Positions 35,272 to 44,116 of a stretch of DNA of 64,000 bases are shown here, one piece after another. Within the stretch, counting starts at the first letter, position 1. Each line of letters starts with the position of its first letter. The position numbers and the translations under genes are program-made. The notes beneath the pieces are model-generated. The model did not search any database and was not told where the DNA came from. It was given only the letters and a program-made list of their open reading frames with translations. This DNA is from Actinoalloteichus fjordicus (GTDB taxonomy: Bacteria; Actinomycetota; Actinomycetes; Mycobacteriales; Pseudonocardiaceae). The stretch is taken from NCBI RefSeq assembly GCF_001941625.1, contig NZ_CP016076.1, forward strand, positions 5,316,001 through 5,380,000, in the 5' to 3' direction.

Positions 35272-35331
35272 ACTTGCCGACCTGGGCTCCTACTGGTGGG
35301 TAACAGGATTCGCATTCACCTGGAATGAGTC
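35272..35331 (-). repeat. CRISPR leader, copy 2
   Basis: 60 nt matching the leader beside the main array (47 of 60 identical, no gaps), including the fully shared AACAGGATTC block. It directly follows the remnant repeat at 35244-35271. Confidence 0.75.
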
Positions 35332-35390
35332 GAGACTTAGTGGCAAACCCCGGACACCATGAACTGGCGTCCGGGGCACATGCCGTGGCC

Positions 35391-35597
35391 TCAGTCCAGG
35401 TGCCCTTCCTTGATCGAGACGATCAGGGCGCCGAACGTCTCCAGCGTGACCGCGAGCGTCCCGCCCTTGCGGTGCTTGCTATCTCGGATGCCGACGAGGC
35501 CGGAGGCATGGCCGATCTCGACGCATTCGCCGCCGTTGCCGCCGCTGTGACTGCTGGTTCGCCAGTTCGCGCGAGACAGCGCTGAAGTGTCGATCAT
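35391..35597 (-). CDS. DUF397 protein
   Basis: 68 residues with the DUF397 pattern: WRTSSHSGGNGGECVEIGHA, then VGIRDSKHRKGGTLAVT. These small proteins are the usual partner of DUF5753-type HTH regulators in actinomycetes, often as antagonist or co-regulator. It starts 12 nt after the regulator gene ends, with AAGGAG 6 nt upstream. Confidence 0.92.
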   Translation of the reverse strand: MIDTSALSRANWRTSSHSGGNGGECVEIGHASGLVGIRDSKHRKGGTLAVTLETFGALIVSIKEGHLD

Positions 35598-35609
35598 GCC
35601 TCGCTCCTT

Positions 35610-36482
35610 TCAGTGCTTTCGCAGGTGTGCGGTCAGGCTAGCCAGTAGCTCGCGAGTCTCGGCTGACGAGTGGGCTGCTTGCTCCACCCGACGCCAGATG
35701 GTGAGGTACCTGCCGATGTCACCCGGCCGTTCCTGGAAGAGCCCACCGCGCTCGTTCTCCAGATAGACGGCTTCGGGTCCCGCATCGGGCTCCCCGTCCT
35801 CCGCAGGGAAGGCCAGCAGTGTGAACGGCGAGACCATCGCCGCATGCGCACCGACGGTGAAAGGCAACACGCGGATGGCGATCTGAGCGCCGTCTCCGAG
35901 TTCGATCAGATGCTCCAACTGCTCGCGCATCACCGCTTCCCCACCGACGAGCCGCCGGACAGCACCCTCGCCGATCACCGCAGTCAGCTTGAGCGGTGCC
36001 GGGTGCCTGGTAAGGATGCGTTGCCGTGCCCGGCGAAGCTCGACCAGACGGTCCACCTCGCTCGGCGGATGGTCCGGACGGCTCGCGGTGATCACCGCAC
36101 GCATGTACGCGGGCGTCTGCAACAGACCATGCAGGAGGTCCGGGTGCCAGGTGCGCAGCTCCGAAGCATCCGATTCGAGGCCGATGTAGTCGCGGAACCA
36201 CTGCGGCACAGTGTCTCCGTAGGTCGCCCACCAGCCACGTTCGTTCGCCTCCTCGGTCAACCGGAGGAGCGCATCCAGGTCTGGCGACCCGATCTCATAG
36301 AAGATCGCGAGTAGCCGGACGTGCGCCACTTGCACGGCTTGTTTGCCCTTCTCGATCTTGTTGATCGTCGAGAGCGCCACACCGAGGTACTTCGCCGCGT
36401 CCTTCGGGCTGATGCCGCGCTGTTCACGAAGCTGCCGAAGGGTTCCGCCGAGCTGACGACGGCGAATAGCTGGTCCGGGCAC
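35610..36482 (-). CDS. Helix-turn-helix regulator with DUF5753 domain
   Basis: 290 residues. XRE HTH (RQLGGTLRQLREQRGISPKDAAKYLGVALSTINKIEKG) then DUF5753: LRTWHPDLLHGLLQTPAYMRAVI, RQRILTRHPAPLKLTAVIGEGAVRR, AIRVLPFTVGAHAAM. GTG 36482 is chosen over ATG 36551 because AGAAGGAG stands just upstream. It forms an operon with the DUF397 gene, matching the whiJ/abaA-type regulator-partner units of Streptomyces. The target is unknown. Confidence 0.9.
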   Translation of the reverse strand: MPGPAIRRRQLGGTLRQLREQRGISPKDAAKYLGVALSTINKIEKGKQAVQVAHVRLLAIFYEIGSPDLDALLRLTEEANERGWWATYGDTVPQWFRDYIGLESDASELRTWHPDLLHGLLQTPAYMRAVITASRPDHPPSEVDRLVELRRARQRILTRHPAPLKLTAVIGEGAVRRLVGGEAVMREQLEHLIELGDGAQIAIRVLPFTVGAHAAMVSPFTLLAFPAEDGEPDAGPEAVYLENERGGLFQERPGDIGRYLTIWRRVEQAAHSSAETRELLASLTAHLRKH

Positions 36483-36757
36483 TGCTGCTCCTTCTGAAGA
36501 GTCGTGGCGACAGTCTGCATCCTGGACGAAACCGCTCTCACGAACCTTCATCCAATCAGGTCATCGCGCAACGAAATTTCGTCTAGTAGGTTTCGTACAG
36601 TCGGCCCAGCCGACCGCCGGGTGCTTCCGGCTTTCGCAGGTGTGGGAGCACCCGGTGCTCGAAATCGAAGTGCTGAGTCGTCCTGCGTCCACACAGGACG
36701 AGGGGGCCGGGCCACTGCCAGGCCGCCCGACCCCCTCTGATGGAGAGGAGCGACGCC

Positions 36758-37291
36758 ATGAACGTCGCATCACAATCCGTGACGATCCTAGTCACGGACC
36801 GTCCGAGCATTCGGGGCGGGAGCCTGCTGGAGGAACACCTGTTGTCGGTGCTCACCTGGGTAGGCGCCTCCCTGATGATCTTCGGCGGTCTCGACCTGGC
36901 GTGGCGCTGGTGGCGCGCGCGACATCCGCCACGCCGTCCGCCGTCCACAAAGGACTGGCGACGGATTCGCGCCGCCGAACGACGTTCCCAAGCCCGCCGC
37001 CCCTGGGCTGCGCAGGCAGACTCTCGTTCCTCCGCGCGGCTGGTGATCGCCCGTGTTCACGCGGAGGCGGCAGCAGCGGCGGTCGCCGGGTCGCCGCGTC
37101 TGGTGTCGAGTGGCGCATCCCCCGCGTTGCCGCAGCCCTGCACACCGACGCGGTTCGCCGAGGCGGCACCTCGCCGTCCCGCCACCCCGACGCGCTCCGG
37201 AACAGCCGGCAGCCGCCACACCGCCGACCGCGTGGCCGTACCCGCGCCGGCCGACGGGTGGGTTCGGGTGCTCTCGGGGAGCCTGCGGTGA
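36758..37291 (+). CDS. Small single-span membrane protein
   Basis: 177 residues. One hydrophobic helix at about 25-47 (LLSVLTWVGASLMIFGGLDLAW) is followed by a basic, low-complexity Ala/Arg/Pro tail. GGAGAGGAG precedes ATG 36758. No family recognised. First of five genes joined by 4-nt overlaps. The tail composition could be partly misread coding potential, but the overlap chain supports it. Confidence 0.55.
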   Translation: MNVASQSVTILVTDRPSIRGGSLLEEHLLSVLTWVGASLMIFGGLDLAWRWWRARHPPRRPPSTKDWRRIRAAERRSQARRPWAAQADSRSSARLVIARVHAEAAAAAVAGSPRLVSSGASPALPQPCTPTRFAEAAPRRPATPTRSGTAGSRHTADRVAVPAPADGWVRVLSGSLR

Positions 37292-37509
37292 GGCGGGCCG
37301 TGATCTGGGCGATCACCGAGACACTCGTCTTCCTGCTGCCTTGTCGGCGAAGCGGCAGGCCGTGCGCGGGTCGGCCGCCTGCCGCCCCGCCCACGGGCGG
37401 GAATTCGGCCGTCCGAGTTCGGGTGTCCCCGTTCTGGCGGGTGCCCACGGCGCGGTCGTCGCGAATCCGGCCGTACGTATGGCATCGGACCTGGGGACGT
37501 GCCCGATGA
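37288..37509 (+). CDS. Small basic protein, overlap chain gene 2
   Basis: 73 residues, starting at GTG 37288 that overlaps the previous stop (GTGA) and ending on an ATGA overlap with the next gene. Short hydrophobic start (VIWAITETLVFLLP), then Arg/Pro-rich. No family recognised. Supported mainly by its place in the chain. Confidence 0.45.
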   Translation: MRRAVIWAITETLVFLLPCRRSGRPCAGRPPAAPPTGGNSAVRVRVSPFWRVPTARSSRIRPYVWHRTWGRAR

Positions 37510-37799
37510 ACGACACGCGCCGGGGCCGAAGCCGACCGTCGACACCGTCCACGGTGCCGACCGCCGAAGCCGCCGCCCCCGCCGCCGTGCAAAAGCCCGT
37601 GGCAGCCGATACGGCCGCGCCGGAGACCGCGCAGCACGACATCCGGTGGATGGGTCGGTTCCGCCGCATCGAGCATCGCCGCGACCCCGTCTACCAGGAC
37701 ACGGCCGTGTCGGTGTGCGGCTGCGTCATCACCGTCGCCGCCGAGAACCTGCGTCTGCTGCGCTGCCGTGCGTGCTTCCCGCCGGGGGTCGCCCCATGA
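37506..37799 (+). CDS. Small Cys-rich protein, overlap chain gene 3
   Basis: 97 residues. Disordered Ala/Pro/Thr-rich first half, then DIRWMGRFRRIEHRR and a Cys-rich end, CGCVITVAAENLRLLRCRAC, with paired CxC and CxxC that could bind zinc. ATGA overlaps at both ends. No family recognised. Confidence 0.55.
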   Translation: MNDTRRGRSRPSTPSTVPTAEAAAPAAVQKPVAADTAAPETAQHDIRWMGRFRRIEHRRDPVYQDTAVSVCGCVITVAAENLRLLRCRACFPPGVAP

Positions 37800-38035
37800 T
37801 CGCCTCGGCCTGGTTCGTGCGCTCGGTGCGCATGGGTGACACCCACCTCGGCGACGCCGACTGGGACGGGCGCAGGCAGGTCCGGCCTGCCTGCGAGCCG
37901 TCCGCCCGGTTCACGCCGCTCAATCACCTGCCGTTGCACGACCTCTACTACGACGACCAGTCCTGCGCGGACTGTCTCGCCACACTCCACCGGCCCGCCC
38001 ACACCCGGCGGCCGACCCTGACGGTGGCGCGATGA
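37796..38035 (+). CDS. Small CxxC protein, overlap chain gene 4
   Basis: 79 residues with a patterned sequence WFVRSVRMGDTHLGDADWDG, LHDLYYDDQSCADCLATLH. The late CADC and following His suggest a small zinc knuckle. ATGA overlaps at both ends. Function unknown. Confidence 0.6.
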   Translation: MIASAWFVRSVRMGDTHLGDADWDGRRQVRPACEPSARFTPLNHLPLHDLYYDDQSCADCLATLHRPAHTRRPTLTVAR

Positions 38036-38565
38036 ACGACGACGACCAGCCGTGGTTCACCCAGGACACCCGCCCGCAGGCCGGTCTCTGTCTGGAACGA
38101 CATCTGATCGTCGGGCACCGGCCGGCAGACGGACGCCCGGTCGTGGCGCTGTGCGGACGGATGATGCTCGTGGGACCGCCACCGGAGGTCGACGTCGACG
38201 AGGTGGCATTCCAGGCGGTCCGGCCCTGCTGGCACTGCCACGACGTCATGACCGGCCACCGTCCCCCACCAACGGCGCCCACCGAGCCGACGCCCCTTCT
38301 GCTCGTCGAAGTGCCCGCCGCAGCGGACGGGGCACTGGTGGCGCACCTCTGCCAGGACTCCTCGGCGGAGGCGAACCTGCTTCGCACGCGGTGCGGTCGG
38401 CGGGCGCAGTCCTTGCTGGACAGACAGCGCCTCGGCGCGCTGTTCTGCGGTGCGTGTCTGGGTGCGTCGTCGCCGTCGGTCGGCCTCCCGCCCCCTCTTC
38501 CGTCTCCGATCGCACTCCCCGGAGACGGGCGGCCCGGCCTTCCTCCCACGCGCACCCCCGCGTAG
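38032..38565 (+). CDS. Cys-rich protein, overlap chain gene 5
   Basis: 177 residues. Cys/His pairs occur in two blocks: VALCGRMM ... PCWHCHDVM and TRCGRRAQSLLD ... FCGACLG, a layout like paired zinc ribbons. Pro-rich C-terminus. It starts by ATGA overlap with gene 4 and is followed after 88 bp by the EEP-family gene. No family recognised. Confidence 0.6.
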   Translation: MNDDDQPWFTQDTRPQAGLCLERHLIVGHRPADGRPVVALCGRMMLVGPPPEVDVDEVAFQAVRPCWHCHDVMTGHRPPPTAPTEPTPLLLVEVPAAADGALVAHLCQDSSAEANLLRTRCGRRAQSLLDRQRLGALFCGACLGASSPSVGLPPPLPSPIALPGDGRPGLPPTRTPA

Positions 38566-38653
38566 GTCGGGCCGACGGGCGGCGCGGGACGTCCTGCGGC
38601 CCGCGCCGTCCTGCTCGGCGAACTCGTACGTCATCATCGCGAAAGGACTGTTC

Positions 38654-39583
38654 ATGAGTGGTGTGTTCACGATCGGTACGTTCAATTATGAGAACGGTGG
38701 GTTGCGGGAGGATGGTCGTATCGAGCTTGGTCCGTTGATCGAGACGATTGCTCGATGTCCGGTGGATGTGTTGATGCTCGGGGAGTGTCCGCAGTATCGC
38801 CGTGACGGGGAGCGGCCGCTGTGGGAGGCGACCAACCGACTGTCCGAACTCCTCGGCGGCTCGGCCCGCTATCTGCCGTTCTATTCTCAGCGCGTCGGAC
38901 GGAAGAACCATCCGATGCTGTTGGTGAGTTCGGATGTCGTGGAGCCCGTGCAGTGGCACGACCCGATGGTCGCCGACACCGGTTACTCGGTGGCCGGATT
39001 CCTCCGTGCTCGGGTGCTCGGCGTGCCGATGTGGCTGTCGTCGATCCACTGGCCCGGCGGCGCCGGCCGGGCCGAGTTCGACCGGCAGGCCGCGATCTTG
39101 ACCGAGCGGTCGGTGAAGCCCACGATCATCGCCGGGGACTTCAACGCCACCAGCTCGTGGGAGAAGGACATCCGCCCCACCGACTGGGGCGCCGCGCATC
39201 TCGAGCGCGGATCGTGGTGGAAGCCCCTCCAGAAGGGCCGCTACGACACCACGTCCGGGCGGTGGGTCGTCGACACCGCCCAGCTTGACTACCTGCGCCA
39301 CGACCTGCAGTTCCGGGACTTCGGCGAGCTGGCCGACGATCCGACACCCACGACTCACGAGCAGAACTGTTCGATGCGCATCGACCGGATCATGGCCTCC
39401 ACGGCCGTCCCCGGCACGCTGGTAGCAGGCTCGTATCGGGTGCATCGTCCCTCTGATGCCGAGGCCGTCTCCGACCACGACTACGTCACCGCCGCCTGGG
39501 ACCTCGCCCCCGCCCGCACCGTCGAGCGGCGGCAGCTCGGCAGCGCCGACGCGAGCCGGCCGGCAGGCACGCGAACCAGCTGA
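38654..39583 (+). CDS. Endonuclease/exonuclease/phosphatase-family protein
   Basis: 309 residues of the EEP (DNase I-like) fold: FTIGTFNYENGG near the start, VLMLGECPQ carrying the catalytic Glu, IIAGDFNATSSW (metal/phosphate-binding Asp-Asn), and SDHDYVTAAW with the final catalytic Asp-His. The family spans nucleases, phosphatases and phospholipases; the substrate is unknown. GAAAGGA precedes ATG 38654. The first about 50 codons are unusually rich in T at third position compared with the rest of the gene. Confidence 0.87.
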   Translation: MSGVFTIGTFNYENGGLREDGRIELGPLIETIARCPVDVLMLGECPQYRRDGERPLWEATNRLSELLGGSARYLPFYSQRVGRKNHPMLLVSSDVVEPVQWHDPMVADTGYSVAGFLRARVLGVPMWLSSIHWPGGAGRAEFDRQAAILTERSVKPTIIAGDFNATSSWEKDIRPTDWGAAHLERGSWWKPLQKGRYDTTSGRWVVDTAQLDYLRHDLQFRDFGELADDPTPTTHEQNCSMRIDRIMASTAVPGTLVAGSYRVHRPSDAEAVSDHDYVTAAWDLAPARTVERRQLGSADASRPAGTRTS

Positions 39584-39850
39584 CGACCACGCCGCCGACC
39601 AGGCGAGCCGCGATTCGAGGCCCGCGACCTGGCCCCGGCGCGGTCTCCCGATGGAGTGCGCAGGCGCGGCCGGTTGGCGGGCGGAGCAGTCAGGGAGTCA
39701 AGCAATAGTGAGAGGCCGTCACTGACCTGAGAAGAGTTGCATCGGCACGCCTGCCTAACAACCAGTAACTTTCCTGATAGCTTCCCACCAGGCGTGATGA
39801 GCCGGGAGCGCGGCGGGAGCGTCGATCAGCCGACTAGGAGAAGGCGGGCC

Positions 39851-40498
39851 ATGGCCGACACCGAGGCAACGACCCCCCGTCTGCGCTACCGCGCTCAGGT
39901 ACGCGAGGAGATCAAGGACCACGCGCGGCAGCAGATCGCCGCTGCGGGCACCTCCGCGCTCTCCCTCAACGCGATCGCCAAGCAGATGGGCCTGAGCGGC
40001 CCCGCGCTCTACCGGTACTACGCCAGCCGCGACGAGCTGATCACCGAACTCATCCGAGACGCCTACCGCAGCCTCGCCGACGCCGTCCAGCAGACCGCCG
40101 CGACCGAGGGCGCCGACCCGAGGGCCCTCGCCCACACCCTGCGACGCTGGGCGTTGGCCGACCCCCACCGATACCTGCTGATCTACGGCACCCCGATTCC
40201 GGGATACCACGCCCCCGCCGACACCACCGCCATCTCCGGCGAGATCATGAGCGTCCTGCTCGACGCGTATGTCACGCTGCCGAGACGGCCCCCGACACCG
40301 TTGGCCATCCACCTCCACGACCATCGGCACTGGGCGGCAGGCCACTGGGCGTCACCTGAGGTGCTGCATCGGGCCCTGACCTTCTGGACCCGACTCCACG
40401 GCGTCCTCTCCCTGGAACTCGCAGGCCACTTCACCGCCATGGGTTTCGACCCCGCACAGCTCTTCGCCGCCGAGGTGGACGACCTCGTCCGACGATGA
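39851..40498 (+). CDS. TetR/AcrR-family transcriptional regulator
   Basis: 215 residues. HTH of TetR type at about 14-60 (VREEIKDHARQQIAAAGTSALSLNAIAKQMGLSGPALYRYYASRDELI) and a C-terminal domain like the TetR_C_33/WHG group (HTLRRWALADPHRYLLIYGTPIPGYHAP). ATG 39851 has AGGAGAAGG upstream. No neighbour is an obvious target; the effector is unknown. Confidence 0.9.
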   Translation: MADTEATTPRLRYRAQVREEIKDHARQQIAAAGTSALSLNAIAKQMGLSGPALYRYYASRDELITELIRDAYRSLADAVQQTAATEGADPRALAHTLRRWALADPHRYLLIYGTPIPGYHAPADTTAISGEIMSVLLDAYVTLPRRPPTPLAIHLHDHRHWAAGHWASPEVLHRALTFWTRLHGVLSLELAGHFTAMGFDPAQLFAAEVDDLVRR

Positions 40499-40769
40499 GC
40501 CGCAGGCCGCCCCGGAGCAGGCTGCACCAGTCGACGACGGAACCCGTCGTCGGCCGACCGGCCCGTGTCCAGCGGACGCACCGGACGTGACGACGGCCCT
40601 TGCCGGGCCTGCTCGTCGGCGTCGGCAGGCGGCGTGTCCTGGTCCGCCGGGACCGACGAACGCGTTCGTCCACATCGGACGACGTCGAGTCCGCCGCCTG
40701 CACCGAAGCAGGCGTCCGACCGCGAACGACTCCGGACCGCCGGCCGCCGGACGCGGGCATACTGGCCGG

Positions 40770-41132
40770 GTGACCACGAATGCCGAAGCGAGTCTCCGCG
40801 AGGTCCGCGACCTGCTCATGACCTTCAAGACCCCGGCCTGCATCCATCGCGCCAGCGAACTGGACGGCGCCGCCGACAGGGTCATCGCCTGCGCCGTGGA
40901 GCTGCTCGACCCCGAGGCGGAGCATCTCCAACGGCGTCTCGCATCCGCGGTCCGGGCGATCCAGGCGGCGGAGAAGGCGGCGGAGGCCCATCTGCGCAAT
41001 CCGTTGACCCGGCCGATCTCCCAGGCACGCTTCGCCATGCAGACGGGTTCGGCGACGGGCGCCATCCAGATCGTCCTGGAGGAACTGAACCCGGCGGAAA
41101 CGGCCGCCCGGGATCAGTTCCGGAATCGGTAG
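40770..41132 (+). CDS. Hypothetical helical protein
   Basis: 120 residues starting at GTG 40770. Mostly amphipathic helix (LREVRDLLMTFKTPACIHRASELDGAADRVIACAVELLDPEAEHLQRRLASAVRAIQAAEKAAEAHL), no membrane segment, no recognised family. Coding use of G/C at third position is normal for this genome, which supports it as a real gene. It ends at a hairpin shared with the convergent dehydrogenase gene. Confidence 0.6.
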   Translation: MTTNAEASLREVRDLLMTFKTPACIHRASELDGAADRVIACAVELLDPEAEHLQRRLASAVRAIQAAEKAAEAHLRNPLTRPISQARFAMQTGSATGAIQIVLEELNPAETAARDQFRNR

Positions 41133-41166
41133 CCGACGGCGGCGGGCCGATCGCGGCACACTCGCC

Positions 41167-41186
41167 GGAAGCGAGCACCGGCTTCC
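41167..41186. terminator. Hairpin between convergent genes
   Basis: GGAAGC / GCTTCC stem with an 8-nt loop, extendable by CCGG pairing on the flanks, between the stop at 41132 and the stop at 41227 of the leftward dehydrogenase. Probable bidirectional terminator without T-run. Confidence 0.35.
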
Positions 41187-41226
41187 ACCGGCACACTGCC
41201 TGATCAGCCCGTGTCGACCGCGCGTC

Positions 41227-42186
41227 TCAGGCGCGCGGCACCGGAGTCACCAGCGTCCCGTCGGTCATGAACTGGTGCAGGTTGCGATAGGCGAGGTCGC
41301 CCATCGCCTCCCGGGTCTCGTGGGTGCCGCTGGCGATGTGCGGCAGGAGCACGACGGAGTCCAGGTCGAGCAGCTCGGCGGGAACGTTCGGCTCGTCGAC
41401 GAACACGTCCAGCGCCGCCCCGGCGATCCGCCGCTCCACCAGCGCCGAGACCAGCGCCTTCTCATCGACGACGCTGCCTCGCGCGACGTTGACGAGGTAA
41501 CCAGACGGCCCTAGGGCGGCCAAGACCTCCTCGGACACCAGCCCGGTGGTCTCCGCACCTCCCGACGTGGTGACCACCAGGATGTCCGAGTCAGCCGCAA
41601 GTTGCGTGGCCGACTCGACGTGTCGGTACGGCACCGCCGACACCGGACGACGCGAGTGATAGCTCAGCTCGACGTCGAAGCCCGCGAGTCGACGAGCGAC
41701 CGCCTGCCCGATCCGGCCGAGGCCCAGGATTCCGACGCGCTTCCTGCTGACCTTGGTGGTGAGCGGGTAGGCACCTCGCTGCCAGTCGCCCCGCCGCACG
41801 TAGCGGTCCGCCGCCGACAGCCCGCGCAGCACGTCGATCAACGCGCCCACCGCGAGGTCGGCCACGCAGTCGGTGAGCACGTCCGGAGTGTTCGACACGT
41901 CGATGCCCCGGCTGCGTGCCCTGATCACGTCGGTCGTGTCGTAGCCGACGCCGAAGTGGACGATCGCACCCAGGTTGGGCAGGGCGTCCATCAGGTCGTT
42001 GCCGACGCCGATGCGTGCCGTGGTGACGGCCGCGACCACCTCGGCGCCGTGTTCGGCGAGGTAGGCCGCCGGATCAGGCTGTTCACCGAGCACCACGGTG
42101 CGATGCCCGGTGGCGAGCGCCGCCGTTAGCGAGGGCAGCAGCGGGCTGACCTGGAGGACCGTGCCGTTCGGTGCTGGGGGGTTCAT
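41227..42186 (-). CDS. D-isomer-specific 2-hydroxyacid dehydrogenase
   Basis: 319 residues. Dinucleotide motif GLGRIG at 155-160 with Ser178-Arg-Arg after the second strand, which favours NADP(H). Catalytic Arg236 (NVARGSVVDE), Glu265 (DVFVDEPN) and His283 (LLPHIASG) are all present. It resembles glyoxylate/hydroxypyruvate and 2-ketogluconate reductases. ATG 42186 is the start where homology begins, with GGAG upstream. It lies downstream of the glucarate-pathway operon in the same direction, so a role in sugar-acid metabolism is likely. Confidence 0.9.
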   Translation of the reverse strand: MNPPAPNGTVLQVSPLLPSLTAALATGHRTVVLGEQPDPAAYLAEHGAEVVAAVTTARIGVGNDLMDALPNLGAIVHFGVGYDTTDVIRARSRGIDVSNTPDVLTDCVADLAVGALIDVLRGLSAADRYVRRGDWQRGAYPLTTKVSRKRVGILGLGRIGQAVARRLAGFDVELSYHSRRPVSAVPYRHVESATQLAADSDILVVTTSGGAETTGLVSEEVLAALGPSGYLVNVARGSVVDEKALVSALVERRIAGAALDVFVDEPNVPAELLDLDSVVLLPHIASGTHETREAMGDLAYRNLHQFMTDGTLVTPVPRA

Positions 42187-42487
42187 CACTGCTCCTGCGT
42201 GTCTCGGGCCTGCGGTCCCGTCCTGCGGCGGCACGTGGTGGTGTCCGTCGGCGTTCACCGCACCCTCCTCTTAGCGGGGTTCGGCGAGGCGGGTGGGGCG
42301 AGGTGGCGGCGGGATCGGAGGTCACCGCCGCCACCTCGAGTCGTGGCGGCCGAACCGGTCGAGACCGAGGGCACGCCTGTGGCGCGGTCGACATCGGCCC
42401 GGCGGAGCCGAGGTCACGCCGTGCGCAGCGGCGCGGGCGGGTTCGCCCCGCAGCACGGCAGACGGCCGACTCCGCCGGAGCCCCTGA
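42187..42487. other. Gap between semialdehyde and 2-hydroxyacid dehydrogenase genes
   Basis: 300 bp with no gene seen. Short GC-rich hairpins such as CTCCG-G-CGGAG occur just after the upstream stop. The downstream dehydrogenase may use its own promoter here or read-through from the operon. Confidence 0.35.
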
Positions 42488-44116
42488 TCAGACCCGACCG
42501 GGTTCGCCGTCGACCCGCCGTCGAATCCCGAGTGGATTGTCGGCCCGCAGCTCCGACGGCAGCAGGGCGTCGGGCACGTTCTGGTAACTCACCGGGCGCA
42601 GGAACCGCTCGATCGCCCTGGTGCCGACCGAGGTCGTGGCCGGCGCGGAGGTCGCCGGGAACGGGCCGCCGTGGACGACCGCGTGGCCGACCTCGACGCC
42701 GGTCGGCCAGCCGCCGAACAGCACGCGCCCCGCGAGCAGCTCCAACGTCGGCAGCAGCGTGGCCGCCGTCGGGTGATCCGACTCCACCGCGTGCACGGTG
42801 GCGGTCAGCTGGCCCTCCAGCCCGTCGAGGATCTCGCGGAGCTGGTCGAGATCGCGCACCCGGACGACCAGCGAGGTGGCGCCGAAGATCTCGTCGCGCA
42901 GCGACTCGTCCGCCAGGAACGTCGCGCCGTCGGTGACGTAGAGGCCCACCCGGCCGCAGGCGTCGATCGACTCGTCGGAGGCTCCGGCGGCCACGGCGGT
43001 GACGCCGGGTCGGGCGGCCAGGCGGTCGACGCCCTCCTGGTAGGCGCGGGCGATACCCGTGGTGAGCATCGCCGCAGCGGGCGCCTGCTCCACCGAGGCG
43101 GCGGCCGCCGCGAGGAAGGCGTCCGTCGCCGCCGCATCGGCGTCCACGGCGAACACCAGGCCGGGACTGGTGCAGAGCTGGCCCGCTCCGGTGGTCACCG
43201 ACGCGATGAACTCAGCGCCCAGCGCGGCGCCCTTCTCGGCCAGCGCGCCGGGCAGCAGCACGACCGGATTGACGCTGGACATCTCCGCGTACACCGGGAT
43301 CGGCACCGCGCGCCCGGCCGCCGCCTCGACGAGCGCGAGGCCGCCGGAGCGGGAGCCGGTGAAGCCGACGGCGGCGATCCGGGGGTCCCGAACCAGGGCG
43401 GTGCCCAGGTCGCGACCGGCGCCGAACAGCAGCGAGAACGTGCCCTCGGGCAGACCGTGCTCCGCCACCGCCGCGCGCACCGCGCGGCCGACCAGCTCGG
43501 AGGTGCCGGGGTGGCTGCTGTGGGCCTTCACGACCACCGGGGCCCCGGCGGCCAGCGCCGACGCCGTGTCGCCGCCCGCGACGGAGAAGGCGAGCGGGAA
43601 GTTGCTCGCGGCGAACACCGCGACCGGGCCGAGCGGGATCTTGCGCTGGCGCAGGTCCGGCTTGGGCAGCGGCGCGCGGGTCGGGTCGGGGGTGTCCAGC
43701 CGGGCGCCGAGCCAGTCGCCCGCCCGCACGGTCGCGGCGAACAGGCGAAGCTGGTTGGTGGTGCGGGCCAGCTCGCCGCGCACCCGCGCCTCCGGGATGC
43801 CGCTCTCGGCGACGACCCGGCCGACGAGCACGTCGCCGAGGGCCTCGATGTTGCTCGCTGCGCTGTCCAGGAAGGCCGCGCGGGCCTCGGGCGAGGTCTG
43901 GCGGTAGACGCCGAAGGCCTCCTGGGCCAGCCGGGTCGCGCGTTCCACCTCGGCCGTGCCGCCGAGCCCGTAGGCGGGTTCGAGGGACTCGCCGGTCCGC
44001 GGATCGACGCCGCGCACCTCGCCGTGCTCGCCGTGCACGTCCTGGGCGCCGATCAGCATCGCCCCGCTGACGGCCGTGGGGTTCGCAGGCGGGCCTGCGG
44101 AGTCGGAGGAGGTCAT
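42488..44116 (-). CDS. 2-oxoglutarate semialdehyde dehydrogenase (NADP)
   Basis: 542 residues of the ALDH superfamily, closest in layout to alpha-ketoglutaric semialdehyde dehydrogenase. Catalytic Cys315 ([10 protein letters not shown]), Glu278 ([10 protein letters not shown]), Asn172 ([10 protein letters not shown]) and the FTGS loop at 252-255 are present. In the glucarate/galactarate route it oxidises the product of KdgD to 2-oxoglutarate. The start 44116 overlaps the kdgD stop (ATGA), confirming the pair as one operon. Confidence 0.9.
   Translation of the reverse strand: MTSSDSAGPPANPTAVSGAMLIGAQDVHGEHGEVRGVDPRTGESLEPAYGLGGTAEVERATRLAQEAFGVYRQTSPEARAAFLDSAASNIEALGDVLVGRVVAESGIPEARVRGELARTTNQLRLFAATVRAGDWLGARLDTPDPTRAPLPKPDLRQRKIPLGPVAVFAASNFPLAFSVAGGDTASALAAGAPVVVKAHSSHPGTSELVGRAVRAAVAEHGLPEGTFSLLFGAGRDLGTALVRDPRIAAVGFTGSRSGGLALVEAAAGRAVPIPVYAEMSSVNPVVLLPGALAEKGAALGAEFIASVTTGAGQLCTSPGLVFAVDADAAATDAFLAAAAASVEQAPAAAMLTTGIARAYQEGVDRLAARPGVTAVAAGASDESIDACGRVGLYVTDGATFLADESLRDEIFGATSLVVRVRDLDQLREILDGLEGQLTATVHAVESDHPTAATLLPTLELLAGRVLFGGWPTGVEVGHAVVHGGPFPATSAPATTSVGTRAIERFLRPVSYQNVPDALLPSELRADNPLGIRRRVDGEPGRV

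Noticed and set aside
26534-35331. A complete CRISPR-Cas system
   Set aside because: No Cas3, Cascade, Cas1 or Cas2 homologue was seen among the proteins encoded in the window; only arrays and leaders are present.
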